The notes: a model not told the origin generated them from the sequence alone. A DNA stretch of 52,433 bases from Gemmatimonadota bacterium (GCA_016182795.1 JACPFW010000013.1:1-52433), one strand, 5' to 3'. Numbered from the stretch's first letter, positions 1 through 6,832 are shown. Numbers and translations: made by a program.

Positions 1-114
1 CGGCATCGCCACTTCCACCGGCGACGTCACCAGACGGCAGGTCACGAAATAGGCCAGGCCGCAGAGGAGACCCAACACGGTGTACAGCAGAACTTCGCGG
101 CGGCTCAGGGGCAT
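1..114 (-). CDS. Membrane protein, N-terminal fragment
   Basis: The gene runs off the left edge of the window, so only its first 38 codons are visible. The peptide starts MPLSRREVLLYTVLG and forms one clear hydrophobic helix at about residues 8-28, after a short positively charged N-terminus. This fits a signal anchor or the first membrane segment of an inner-membrane protein. The start is the only ATG in this frame here, and no strong ribosome site precedes it. The remaining domain is out of view, so no function can be given. Confidence 0.5.
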   Translation of the reverse strand, partial: MPLSRREVLLYTVLGLLCGLAYFVTCRLVTSPVEVAMP

Positions 115-222
115 GGAGGCGCAGTCTAGCAGGGGCGCGCCCCTTTTGCCGCCCACCACGCCATTATATGTTTATAACTATTCAGCCATTCGCTCTCCAA
201 CTCCCGCCGTTCGCACGCCGCC

Positions 223-438
223 ATGCCGAGCTACGAGTTCATCTGCCGCGAGTGCGGCGCCCCTTACGAAGCGCGCCTGTCGATGTCGGCCTACGCGTCA
301 GGTGAGGGACGCCGGTGCCCCGCGTGCGGCTCCGCCAACGTCGAGCGGCACTTCACCGAAGTCAGCGTGCTGACGAGCAGTCGGGGCGGTTCGGGGGGCG
401 GATCGTCGAGCTGCGGCGGCGGCTCGGGCTTCACCTGA
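223..438 (+). CDS. FmdB-family zinc ribbon protein
   Basis: This 71-residue protein begins MPSYEFICRECG and has a second CxxC pair (CPACG) at about residues 32-36. Together they form the four-cysteine zinc ribbon of the FmdB/CxxC_CXXC_SSSS family. The C-terminus is a low-complexity Gly/Ser tail with one Cys, as is common in the family. FmdB proteins are usually called putative regulators, but their molecular role is poorly defined. The ATG start gives the canonical N-terminus. It is a lone plus-strand gene between minus-strand neighbours. Confidence 0.85.
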   Translation: MPSYEFICRECGAPYEARLSMSAYASGEGRRCPACGSANVERHFTEVSVLTSSRGGSGGGSSSCGGGSGFT

Positions 439-487
439 AGCGCCTAGCCTGACGCCCGGTCCGGGCGTCCTCAATCTCTTCCCTGCC

Positions 488-2089
488 TCACTCGATCCCC
501 GCCTGCGCCTCGGGATGGTCGTCTTCGTGGTCGCTGTGCCGCAGCATGAGCACCAGCGGCAGGGTGCAGGCCAGTGCGAGGCCGGTGATCGCGAAGATCT
601 GCTCGAAGGCGAGCACCGTCGCCTGCCGCGCCACCACTCCCGCCATCGCCTGCAACGCCGCGGCCTTGGCGGTCACCGCATCCATGCCGTGTGCCACGAA
701 CACCCGTGTCATTGCCGCCAGCCGCGCCGCAACTTCTGGTTCGAGCGCGGTGACGAACTCGCTGAGGTGCGACTTGGCGCGCACGCTGTGCTGCGTGAGC
801 AACGTCCCGTAGATGGCCAACCCGGCCGACCCGCCGAACTGCCGCACCACGGAGTTGAGTCCGGTGGCGTCAGACAGCTGCACGCGCGGCACGTGGCTCA
901 GCGCCACGGTGGCGAGCGGCACGAACAGGCACGAGAAGCCGACCCCCTGCAGCACCAGTACGCTCACAATGCCGGCCTGGCTGGTCTGCAGCGTGAAGCT
1001 CCCCATCTCGTAGCAGCCGACTGACACGCAGATGAGTCCGAACGCGACGAGCACCTTTGGCGACACGTGGTTGTAGAGCTTGCCGACGATCGGTGTCACC
1101 ACCATCATCACCAGCGCGCGCGGCAGCAGCGCCATCCCCGACTTGAGCGCCGTGAACCCCAGCAGTTCCTGCATGAAGACGGGGAGCAGGAACATGCCCG
1201 CCATCAGACTCGAGAACATCACTGCGGCGAGCACCGTCGACGACGTGAAGACGGGATCCTTGAAGAGCCGCAGGTTGACGGCCGGCGCGGGCGCGCGCAA
1301 CTCGATGACCACAAATCCAATGAGTGATCCGACGGCGAGTACGCTCAGCACCGCGATGCGCGGCGAGTCGAACCAGTCATTCTGATTCCCCTGCTCGAGC
1401 ACATACTGCAGCGATGCCAGTCCGACGCTCAGCAGCGCGATCCCCAGCCAGTCGAAGTCTTTCCTGATGCGCTCGGCGTGCGCCGCGTTGGCCGCGCGGA
1501 TGTCCGCGGGCTCGTGCACGAACCGGTTGCTCATCGCGATGCCGAGCAGGCCGACGGGGAGGTTGATGTAGAAGATCCACGGCCACGACCAGTTGTCGAC
1601 AATCCACCCGCCCAGCGTCGGGCCCACCGCCGGGCCGAAGGTGATGACCATGCCGACGACCGCCATCGCCATCCCCTGCTCGCGGCGGGGGAAGGTCTGC
1701 CGCAGGATGGCCATCTGACTCGGCATCAGCGCGCCGGCGCCCAGCCCTTGCAGCGAGCGCGCCACCACAAGCTGCGACAGCGTGCGCGAGATCCCGCACA
1801 GCGCCGAGCCCACGAGAAAGAGCGCGAGGCAGAACAGGTAGACGCGCTTCTGCCCCAGGATGCGCCCGAGGAAGGCGGTGAGCGGCATCACCACCACCAT
1901 TGCGATGGCGAACGAGGTGGCGAGCGCGGTCATCTGGTCGATGGAGGCGCCCACTTCGCCGCGGATCTGCGGCAGCGCGACGTTGACGATGGAGGCGTCG
2001 ATCGTCGCCATCATCGCGCCAAGGCTCACCGACGCGGCGACGAGCCACTTGTGATCGATATTGCCCGGCGTGCGGGGCGCAGCCTCCAT
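488..2089 (-). CDS. DHA2-family MFS drug efflux transporter (EmrB/QacA type)
   Basis: A 533-residue protein with about 14 hydrophobic segments, the size and topology of the 14-helix DHA2 drug:proton antiporters. Family signatures visible are the early TIDASIVNVALPQI helix (acidic residue in the first helix), a loop like GRILGQKRVYL (motif A type), and the VGPTLGGWIVDNWSWPWIFYINLPVG region that marks EmrB/QacA proteins (antiporter motif C followed by the NLP signature). The expected role is proton-driven export of lipophilic compounds across the inner membrane. No EmrA-type adaptor or outer-membrane factor lies beside it. The start has an excellent ribosome site, AGGAGGT, about eight bases upstream. 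Confidence 0.93.
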   Translation of the reverse strand: MEAAPRTPGNIDHKWLVAASVSLGAMMATIDASIVNVALPQIRGEVGASIDQMTALATSFAIAMVVVMPLTAFLGRILGQKRVYLFCLALFLVGSALCGISRTLSQLVVARSLQGLGAGALMPSQMAILRQTFPRREQGMAMAVVGMVITFGPAVGPTLGGWIVDNWSWPWIFYINLPVGLLGIAMSNRFVHEPADIRAANAAHAERIRKDFDWLGIALLSVGLASLQYVLEQGNQNDWFDSPRIAVLSVLAVGSLIGFVVIELRAPAPAVNLRLFKDPVFTSSTVLAAVMFSSLMAGMFLLPVFMQELLGFTALKSGMALLPRALVMMVVTPIVGKLYNHVSPKVLVAFGLICVSVGCYEMGSFTLQTSQAGIVSVLVLQGVGFSCLFVPLATVALSHVPRVQLSDATGLNSVVRQFGGSAGLAIYGTLLTQHSVRAKSHLSEFVTALEPEVAARLAAMTRVFVAHGMDAVTAKAAALQAMAGVVARQATVLAFEQIFAITGLALACTLPLVLMLRHSDHEDDHPEAQAGIE

Positions 2090-2227
2090 CGCGGCCTACC
2101 TCCTTGGACGCGGAATCTGCGCGTGAACCGCCGCTCCCGCGAGGCGGACGAGTCAGTAGAACGCGCGACGACGTGGACGTCGCACCAACTGGGCTACCTT
2201 TTCCCGCGCGCGCCCTATTATCCGTGG

Positions 2228-2629
2228 ATGCAATGGGATGAGTTGTACGCCACCGGCTTTGCGCAGATCGACCAGCAGCACCAGACAATCTTCAAGTCGG
2301 TGGGCGATTTGCGCCGCGCCATCGAGTCGGACGACGGCGCGGCGGCGTACGCGCAGGCCCTCGCCTTCCTCGACCGCTACTCGCGCGACCACTTCGGCCT
2401 CGAAGAGCGCTGCATGGCGAAGCACCGCTGCCCTGCGGCGCAGGTCAACAAGGCGCAGCACGAGGCAATGACGCAGCTGCTCGCCGAGCATCGGCGGCTT
2501 CACACCGCGCACGGCTACGACAATCACGACGCGCACATTCTCGTGAATGCGCTCGAGCACTGGCTGCACAACCATATCTGCCGGGTGGATCGCCAGCTGC
2601 GGCACTGCGTCGCCGACGGCACGATCTGA
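2228..2629 (+). CDS. Bacteriohemerythrin
   Basis: A 133-residue single-domain hemerythrin. The ordered ligands of the non-haem di-iron site are visible: QQHQTIF near residue 19, RDHFGLEE in the middle, a histidine in QHEAM, and the closing HWLHNHICRVD motif with its final aspartate. Bacteriohemerythrins bind O2 reversibly in the cytoplasm and are linked to oxygen sensing, storage or detoxification. The ATG opening MQWDELYATG matches the usual hemerythrin N-terminus. No chemotaxis or cyclic-di-GMP domain is fused. It is divergent from the MFS gene, with about 140 bp between them. Confidence 0.9.
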   Translation: MQWDELYATGFAQIDQQHQTIFKSVGDLRRAIESDDGAAAYAQALAFLDRYSRDHFGLEERCMAKHRCPAAQVNKAQHEAMTQLLAEHRRLHTAHGYDNHDAHILVNALEHWLHNHICRVDRQLRHCVADGTI

Positions 2630-2647
2630 CGCGCGGGGGGCGCCACG

Positions 2648-2848
2648 GTGCGCTTTCACGTCCCCAACCAGTGTCCGTTCGACGCGATGGCGTTGCCCGA
2701 CTATCGCCCGCCGTTCAAGTAGGGTGCCCTGTCGGTGGATCGCGAGGAACGATTCTGGATTCGCTCAAGCGCGCCGGCCGACAAGGGACCGCTGTATGAT
2801 GTGCTCGATGCGGACGGAGCGCGGTTGGAGATGGCGCACCTGCGATAG
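2648..2848 (+). pseudogene. C-terminal relic resembling a six-bladed propeller protein
   Basis: One reading frame, interrupted by an in-frame TAG at 2720-2722, gives a peptide with PDYRPPFK before the stop and VDREERFWIR, then VLDADGARLE, after it. The order 'P-x-x-PPF, VDRExRLWVR, VxDxxGRxLG' is what I know from the C-termini of the many Gemmatimonadota six-bladed beta-propeller proteins. No complete upstream reading frame is present. I read it as the tail of a decayed gene. The family assignment is from memory. Confidence 0.45.
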
Positions 2849-2871
2849 CTTGCAGCCACTTGCGTTCAAAT

Positions 2872-2887
2872 GTCTAGTTATGTAGAC
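2872..2887. promoter_or_regulatory. Palindromic operator ahead of the PadR gene
   Basis: GTCTA-N6-TAGAC is a perfect 5-bp inverted repeat ending six bases before the preferred ATG at 2894. PadR-family regulators commonly repress their own promoter through such a site, so this is the likely autoregulatory operator. Its position also argues against using the earlier ATG at 2870, which lies inside it. Confidence 0.5.
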
Positions 2888-2893
2888 TTTAGT

Positions 2894-3211
2894 ATGCCCA
2901 GAGAGCCCAACACGTCACCGCAGACCATACGCGTCCTCTCGGTATTGCTCGAATCGCCGCGGGACTGGCACTATGGCTATGGTATTTCTCAGCGCACGGG
3001 GCTTGCGTCCGGGACGCTCTATCCCATTCTCGCTCGTCTGGCCGACCAAGGGTGGTTGGAGACGAACTGGATCAACTCTGAGGTGGCAGGTCGGCCGCCG
3101 CGCCATACGTATCGCCTCACGGCGCATGGAGTACGTTCGGCGCGCACGCTCGTCGTAGATGCCAAGGTTCGAACTCGCGGATTGCGCCCGCTGCTGGATC
3201 GTGGGTCGTGA
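2894..3211 (+). CDS. PadR-family transcriptional regulator
   Basis: A protein of about 105 residues with the PadR winged-helix signature: a first helix (IRVLSVLLESPRDWHYGYGIS), the GLASGTLYPILARLADQGWLE recognition helix and wing entry, and the GRPPRHTYRLTAHG wing. PadR proteins are dimeric repressors that often respond to phenolics or drugs. An ATG at 2870 in the same frame would add eight residues but overlaps the palindromic operator, so 2894 is preferred. Its stop overlaps the GTG start of the next gene (GTGA), so the two are probably co-translated. Confidence 0.85.
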   Translation: MPREPNTSPQTIRVLSVLLESPRDWHYGYGISQRTGLASGTLYPILARLADQGWLETNWINSEVAGRPPRHTYRLTAHGVRSARTLVVDAKVRTRGLRPLLDRGS

Positions 3212-3918
3212 AGGCCGTCGTCGATGGATGGGCCGCTCAAGTCGCCGGCCGCCTGATAGCCTGGACCGCGAACCGCATCCATCCCGCGCGTGCCGACTGG
3301 GGGAATGCGCTCGCGGCCGAAGCGGACCAAATGGACAGTGGCTGGGGCAGGCTACGTTGGGCGATTAACGCGCTGCCGCTCGCTTGGTCCATGCGCCGTG
3401 CACCCGAACCCAACGGAGATGCCACCATGCAAATGCGTGCCACTTTTGCGTCACTCAATCGCGAAGGAGCTGATCTTTGGTCGATGGGCGTGACACTCGG
3501 GCTCGTGTCGCTCGTCGTCGTCTTCAGCGCAACCGTGACGCCACTGTTTATGCGAATCGCGGCGCAGTTCGGATTTGCACTTCCGCTGCCCGCCCGGCTG
3601 GTGATCGGTGCATCACAGAACGGCCTGCTGGTGACGCTCCTCTCCGTGCTGCTCGTGGCGCTGCTGTGGAGTCGCGGCCGTCAGATGAGTGGAGTGTTAC
3701 CCTTGCGCCGCCTGTTGCTGACCACAAATGTCGTCTGCGTTTTGGCGCTTGCTGGACTGACGACCGGTATTGTGAGCGCGATGGTGGCCGCCAACCGCTC
3801 GATAGACGCGTCCCGGCGAGAGCGCGCAGAGCGAGTGGAAAGCGAAAGAATGCAACAGCGAGTTGCGCGACTGCGCGCGGCAAAGGCTTTTGACCTGCCA
3901 GTGGCGCCCAAGCGCTGA
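3208..3918 (+). CDS. Membrane protein co-transcribed with PadR
   Basis: A 236-residue protein. The first 80 residues are soluble and contain a W/A/E-rich stretch (WGNALAAEADQMDSGWGRLRWA) like those in small inner-membrane partners of PadR regulators. Three or four hydrophobic helices follow at about residues 90-200. The C-terminal 35 residues are highly charged, with coiled-coil character. The GTG start overlaps the PadR stop. It is probably a membrane-located partner in the same regulatory circuit. I do not recognise a named domain, and the function is unknown. Confidence 0.7.
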   Translation: MKAVVDGWAAQVAGRLIAWTANRIHPARADWGNALAAEADQMDSGWGRLRWAINALPLAWSMRRAPEPNGDATMQMRATFASLNREGADLWSMGVTLGLVSLVVVFSATVTPLFMRIAAQFGFALPLPARLVIGASQNGLLVTLLSVLLVALLWSRGRQMSGVLPLRRLLLTTNVVCVLALAGLTTGIVSAMVAANRSIDASRRERAERVESERMQQRVARLRAAKAFDLPVAPKR

Positions 3919-3961
3919 TGTGACAGTCGTTCGTCACCGATTGCCCGCCTACTGGCAGAAC

Positions 3962-3995
3962 AAGCGCCGCCCCGACTAGAGTCGTGACGGCGCTT
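3962..3995 (-). terminator. Hairpin downstream of the outermost tRNA-Gln copy
   Basis: An 8-bp outer stem (AAGCGCCG/CGGCGCTT) encloses an inner 5-bp stem (CGACT/AGTCG). Read on the minus strand it begins a few bases after the tRNA 3' end, so it is probably the original terminator of the tRNA-Gln transcript, now about 21.5 kb from the intact gene. The T-tract is weak. Confidence 0.4.
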
Positions 3996-3997
3996 AC

Positions 3998-4039
3998 AGT
4001 TGCCCCTCCAGGGCTCGAACCTGGACTCTTCTGATCCAG
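3998..4039 (-). repeat. Outermost attachment-site copy (tRNA-Gln 3' half)
   Basis: These 42 bp are identical to the 3' part of tRNA-Gln(CTG), from the anticodon loop through the T arm and acceptor strand, but lack the 5' half. The match stops after ATCCAG and the sequence then diverges. With the copies at 6585-6632 and 25478-25525 it forms a set of three direct repeats. This copy marks the left boundary of the integrated DNA. Confidence 0.85.
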
Positions 4040-4059
4040 CGACACGATAGTCAGGACGC

Positions 4060-4326
4060 CTATCGCGTTGTGTCGAATGGTACCCGAACGGTATCCCGCT
4101 TTTCCAAGCCGGGCGGGAGCGTCATTTGTCGAAGAATGCGGCGTTGCCGCGTGATGCTGTACAGGCTCCAGCCGCATCCGAGGGCTGATACGCCCGTAAT
4201 CGGGCTCGGATCCCACCACATCAGGAGCACGAGCAGACACAGTGCCGCCACCGAAACTCCTTGGGCGATGGCGAGAAGACGTTGCCCCCGGGCGAGGTGC
4301 GCTGCCAACAGTCCCGCGTATTTCAT
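4060..4326 (-). CDS. Small two-helix membrane protein
   Basis: An 88-residue protein starting MKYAGLLAAHLARGQR. It has two hydrophobic segments at about residues 18-38 and 42-58, separated by a tight turn with WWDPSP, and then a basic cytoplasmic-type tail (RQRRILRQMTLPPGLEKRD). The chosen ATG has a GAGG site about seven bases upstream; a longer frame reaches 4416 but has no comparable site. It is last in the minus-strand cassette of element B. No family is recognised. It could be a membrane effector or anchor for the cassette. Confidence 0.55.
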   Translation of the reverse strand: MKYAGLLAAHLARGQRLLAIAQGVSVAALCLLVLLMWWDPSPITGVSALGCGWSLYSITRQRRILRQMTLPPGLEKRDTVRVPFDTTR

Positions 4327-4429
4327 TCCGGATCCTCGAGCTGGGGTGGTGATTCTGGCGAGTGATTCTGGCGACAACCATGGGAACCCGATGTTGTCGA
4401 CTCCATACGGCGTCACGGGGACCCAGTGT

Positions 4430-4546
4430 TTATGGCAACCGGTAGCGCTTCACGAGCACGCGACCGTCTGCGAGCTCGCGAACGGTCGCCGCACTGGCGA
4501 GCAGCGCGAGGCGACGCGTGAACACACAAGACCTAGGTGAGAGCAT
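4430..4546 (-). CDS. Small hypothetical protein (38 residues)
   Basis: A short gene whose ATG lies inside the end of the preceding gene (overlap about 14 bp), suggesting translational coupling. The peptide ends TVRELADGRVLVKRYRLP and has normal-looking codon use. A 30-bp near-palindrome lies within it. It was found by frame reading and fits the packed layout of the cassette. There is no homology evidence and no functional prediction. Confidence 0.4.
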   Translation of the reverse strand: MLSPRSCVFTRRLALLASAATVRELADGRVLVKRYRLP

Positions 4547-4937
4547 CGGGGTCGCGAAGATCAAGCGCGTGTAGATCGACAATGATGCCAGCGTCGGTCG
4601 GCAGAACGGGCTCCGTGTCTTCCACCGGCAGCCACTCGACCTTCGGAAGGAGCTCCTGAGTGTAATCGGAGACGGCCATTATCAAACGCCGCCATCGCCG
4701 CTCCTCGACAGTCGTCATGGTCGACGGCACCGGACTCGGCAGGTCCAAGGGCAACCCACGCTTCTCAGCCTGATAATTCGCTTCCCAGACGTGTGCCTGG
4801 AGGCGAAAGAACTCCGGCGCCGCCGTTGCCGGGTCCACCGCGCCCGTCAGGACCTGCGCTATTAAACCCCGCAAGGCATCACTCTCAGGGATAGTCACGC
4901 GATGCTCCCGCGATACGCGTTCGACTGCCACAAGCAT
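4533..4937 (-). CDS. Hypothetical protein of element B
   Basis: A 134-residue soluble, acidic protein, probably all-alpha in its first two thirds (SDALRGLIAQVLTGAV, FFRLQAHVWEANYQAEK, RRWRRLIMAVSDYTQELL), with a C-terminal stretch (GIIVDLHALDLRDPDALT) that resembles a beta strand. No signal peptide, membrane segment or known motif is seen. It follows the 82-residue gene after a 46-bp gap and overlaps the next small gene. The codons look genuine. The function is unknown; it is probably a soluble component of the FHA-containing cassette. Confidence 0.55.
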   Translation of the reverse strand: MLVAVERVSREHRVTIPESDALRGLIAQVLTGAVDPATAAPEFFRLQAHVWEANYQAEKRGLPLDLPSPVPSTMTTVEERRWRRLIMAVSDYTQELLPKVEWLPVEDTEPVLPTDAGIIVDLHALDLRDPDALT

Positions 4938-4983
4938 CGCGCCACAGCGCCGGTGTCGATGAGAGCCGGTGGGTTAGCCCGCA

Positions 4984-5232
4984 TCACTCCCACACCCTCG
5001 GTTCTCCTACGTGGAGCACGAACTGCTGGATGATTGCCGAGCACACGCAGTTCACCCGGGTGGCGGGTGGATGGGTCAAGGACGCTCGAGACGGTGGTGC
5101 ATACGGGGCTCCGAGCGCGCTCGCCATTTCCAGTCGCTCGTGCACGATCCGGCGCGTGTACTCGACGGTGCAAGGGACGCCGCTTGCTGAGGAATCGTAC
5201 CACGGCTTACGCGCTGCGAAGCTGAATCCCAT
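4984..5232 (-). CDS. Hypothetical 82-residue protein coupled to the FHA gene
   Basis: The start overlaps the stop of the FHA gene in a TGATG arrangement, a typical sign of translational coupling. The peptide begins MGFSFAARKPWYDS and contains EYTRRIVHERLEMASALG (a likely helix) and a C-terminal NCVCSAIIQQFVLHVGEP with a CxC pair. No family is recognised. The coupling makes a direct functional link with the FHA protein likely. Confidence 0.5.
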   Translation of the reverse strand: MGFSFAARKPWYDSSASGVPCTVEYTRRIVHERLEMASALGAPYAPPSRASLTHPPATRVNCVCSAIIQQFVLHVGEPRVWE

Positions 5233-5924
5233 CACGCCTCGCTGTCCATCGAGAGCGTCCAGACCCGACCCGGCGCCGTCGTGCGTCCGACGACAGGTGG
5301 TGTACTCTCCGGGAGACACGGCGCGTATGGCACAACGGGCAAGGGAGGCGGTGCTGTCGCGGCGAGGTGCAAGGCGAACGCCTCGTCGAGCGGACCCATC
5401 GCATCGGGGAACCGCGCCTCGAACTCCTGATGCAGCGCGGCAACCACGCCCATGGTGCGCAACCGTATGGCCGTCGCCGCGGCCTCGTCTGGCGGCTGGG
5501 GTTCGGATCGAGAGGGATGCCACGTGCCATCGACCGCCTGCTCCCGCGCGCGCGACTCGATACGCAGGTGCACGTCCGGTCCGATGCTGAGGTAGACTGG
5601 GCCGAACATCGTCCGACTACCGCGGATGCGTCTGCCGTCAGCGAAGGTCCCATGCACACTGCCGAGATCGCAGATGGACACCGCGCCATCCAGCGCGCAT
5701 CGCAGTGCAGTGTGACGCCCGGAGACTGTTCGCGACGCGAGGACGACGTCCTGAGACGCGAGGTGGCCGATGGCGAGCCAGTAATCGCATGGGATCTCGA
5801 TGACACGTCCGCCGGGGAAGACGAGCATTGGGGTCGGCCGCTCCGGGCACCACACGGGGATACCGGTCGATGACGCCGCGGCCACGGCGGTCGCGTGCTC
5901 GCTCATCAGTTCGTCACTCCACAT
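5232..5924 (-). CDS. FHA-domain protein
   Basis: A 230-residue protein. Residues about 20-105 form a forkhead-associated domain with the diagnostic SGRHTALRC (S-x-x-H recognition loop), then ICDLGSVHGTFADGRRI, equivalent to the canonical 'D-x-x-S-x-N-G-T' strand-loop with His in place of Asn. FHA domains bind phosphothreonine peptides, so a Ser/Thr kinase partner is expected, but none is visible in the window. The C-terminal 125 residues are Pro/Ala-rich with one helical stretch (TMGVVAALHQEFEARF). A second ATG at 5906 with GGAG upstream is an alternative start. It is the largest gene of the cassette. Confidence 0.8.
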   Translation of the reverse strand: MWSDELMSEHATAVAAASSTGIPVWCPERPTPMLVFPGGRVIEIPCDYWLAIGHLASQDVVLASRTVSGRHTALRCALDGAVSICDLGSVHGTFADGRRIRGSRTMFGPVYLSIGPDVHLRIESRAREQAVDGTWHPSRSEPQPPDEAAATAIRLRTMGVVAALHQEFEARFPDAMGPLDEAFALHLAATAPPPLPVVPYAPCLPESTPPVVGRTTAPGRVWTLSMDSEA

Positions 5925-5927
5925 GTG

Positions 5928-6062
5928 TTAGCGCAGCCGCAGCACGTTGATCGCACCGCTCGCATCGCGTTCGATACGTATCTCCCGCCCTCGCACGATG
6001 TACAGAGGCGTTGCCAGGTGGTTCTTGCCGGCGAGAAGGACATACAGAGCGAGGCTCCGCAT
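5928..6062 (-). CDS. Small hypothetical protein (44 residues)
   Basis: The peptide runs MRSLALYVLLAGKNHLATPL and ends with REIRIERDASGAINVLRLR, an amphipathic, strand-rich pattern with normal codon use. Its TAA stop lies three bases before the ATG of the FHA gene. The frame stays open upstream, without an ATG, to the TAG that ends the zinc-finger gene, so the true start may lie earlier or the gene may be truncated. No family is recognised. Confidence 0.4.
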   Translation of the reverse strand: MRSLALYVLLAGKNHLATPLYIVRGREIRIERDASGAINVLRLR

Positions 6063-6143
6063 CTTGAAAGCTCGTTCGAAGTTGAGGTGTGTCGAGAACT
6101 CAACCGCTGCCGTGGCCTGCTGCGCACCACCCCATCGATGACT

Positions 6144-6338
6144 CTAGTAACGTTTCCTCGTCATTTCTCCGTCATATGTGATGCAGGCCTCCAGCGTCAC
6201 GAGGCACGCGTCACACATTCCATGAGTGTAGGCCGCGTGCGCGGGGTCCCCGCTCATGGTCAAGTCGTCTGTGGAGGGGATCGCCTTACACCAGACGCCA
6301 TCTATGTGATAACGGTGGCACCAGGCGCACACGCGCAC
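6144..6338 (-). CDS. Stand-alone CxxC...HGxCxxC zinc-finger-like module
   Basis: The 64-residue product contains VCAWCHRYHIDGVW near the N-terminus and YTHGMCDACL near residue 40. This matches a module I know from the C-terminal ends of response regulators and PAS/GAF signalling proteins, roughly 'C-x-x-C-K-x-I-R-x-D-x-G-x-W ... S-H-G-I-C-x-x-C'. There it is a tail. Here it stands alone, from a GTG start with a weak ribosome site. It could be the surviving 3' end of a longer signalling gene, since the frame is open for some distance upstream. It is the first gene of the minus-strand cassette. Confidence 0.55.
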   Translation of the reverse strand: MRVCAWCHRYHIDGVWCKAIPSTDDLTMSGDPAHAAYTHGMCDACLVTLEACITYDGEMTRKRY

Positions 6339-6387
6339 TGGTCTGTCCGCATTTGGCGAGGCTCTAGCAGAGTTGCGGGCAGCGAGA

Positions 6388-6495
6388 GTGCTAGCGGATG
6401 ATGACCGCCACCGCGTCGCGCTCGCTCACCTTGCGGCAGACCTGACTTCAGTCATCGAGCAGAGGACCGACAGCAACTTCCAGCCTGTGGGCTGA
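6388..6495 (+). CDS. Gene fragment or small ORF on the plus strand
   Basis: The frame ending at TGA 6493-6495 reads ALAELRAARVLADDDRHRVA, then HLAADLTSVIEQRTDSNFQP, which looks coding. It has no ATG; a GTG at 6388 is the nearest start, and coding character extends upstream to about 6310. It is followed by a strong terminator. It may be the 3' end of a gene truncated by recombination. Confidence 0.3.
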   Translation: MLADDDRHRVALAHLAADLTSVIEQRTDSNFQPVG

Positions 6496-6516
6496 AGCAG
6501 CCACCTCGTCACCAAC

Positions 6517-6554
6517 AAGAAAGCCCTCGACGCGCAGGCGTCGAGGGCTTTCTT
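6517..6554. terminator. Strong bidirectional rho-independent terminator
   Basis: A perfect 17-bp inverted repeat (AAGAAAGCCCTCGACGC and its complement) with a 4-base GCAG loop. A-rich and T-rich ends on both strands let it work in both directions: for the plus-strand fragment before it, and for minus-strand transcripts arriving from the tRNA remnant at 6585. Confidence 0.85.
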
Positions 6555-6584
6555 CTAACGACAATTCCACCAACCACTTACCTC

Positions 6585-6632
6585 AGTTGCCCCTCCAGGG
6601 CTCGAACCTGGACTCTTCTGATCCAGAGTCAG
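6585..6632 (-). repeat. Middle attachment-site copy (attL of element C)
   Basis: 48 bp identical to the intact tRNA-Gln region 25478-25525, ending at ATCCAGAGTCAG. It contains the tRNA 3' half only. It marks the junction between elements B and C and lies about 200 bp before the integrase gene. This is the usual layout when a tRNA-targeting element displaces the original 3' end and supplies its own at the other end. Confidence 0.9.
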
Positions 6633-6644
6633 GGGGGGATGGCT

Positions 6645-6760
6645 AGGGGAAGGAAAACGAAGGAAACCGATTCAAACGTTTCGGGTCGGCGCGCGCGCTG
6701 TTTTCAGAGGGGAAATTGCCAAGTTGGCCATCTTCCTGTTTCCTTGCGTTTCCTTCCCCT
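6645..6760. repeat. 23-bp inverted repeat pair upstream of the integrase
   Basis: Two arms (6645-6667 and 6738-6760), each beginning or ending with AGGGGAAGGAAA or its complement, are inverted and match at nearly all of 23 positions, with about 70 bp between them. The location between the attachment core and the integrase gene suggests binding sites for the integrase, an excisionase or a regulator. The region has no gene. Confidence 0.6.
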
Positions 6761-6780
6761 GTTCGTGTATTGTTGAGCGT

Positions 6781-6802
6781 GTGGGAGTCTGGTGGGAGTC
6801 TG
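6781..6802 (+). repeat. Tandem GTGGGAGTCTG pair, likely integrase arm sites
   Basis: Two perfect 11-bp tandem units. The core octamer GGGAGTCT (6783 and 6794) recurs in the same 11-bp spacing at the other end of the element (25390 and 25401). Tyrosine integrases of the lambda/P4 type bind short arm repeats in both attP arms, so these are likely arm-type sites. Confidence 0.6.
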
Positions 6803-6832
6803 GAGGACGTCTAGCCACCCAATAGGAGACCG

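Larger units (their letters stand above)
4040..6584. mobile_element. Element B: small integrase-less island at tRNA-Gln
   Basis: A 2.5-kb segment lies between two direct copies of the tRNA-Gln 3' half. It contains no recombinase. It carries a nearly continuous minus-strand cassette of about seven small genes, including an FHA-domain protein. Its right end (CAACCACTTACC, 6571-6582) repeats at the right end of element C (25465-25476), suggesting related attachment sites and perhaps the same integrase family. It may be a remnant of an older element or a passenger mobilised in trans. Confidence 0.6.

Noticed and set aside
3998..4039. Additional tRNA-Gln gene
   Set aside because: Only the 3' half is present; there is no 5' acceptor strand or D arm. 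It is an attachment repeat. The same applies to 6585-6632.
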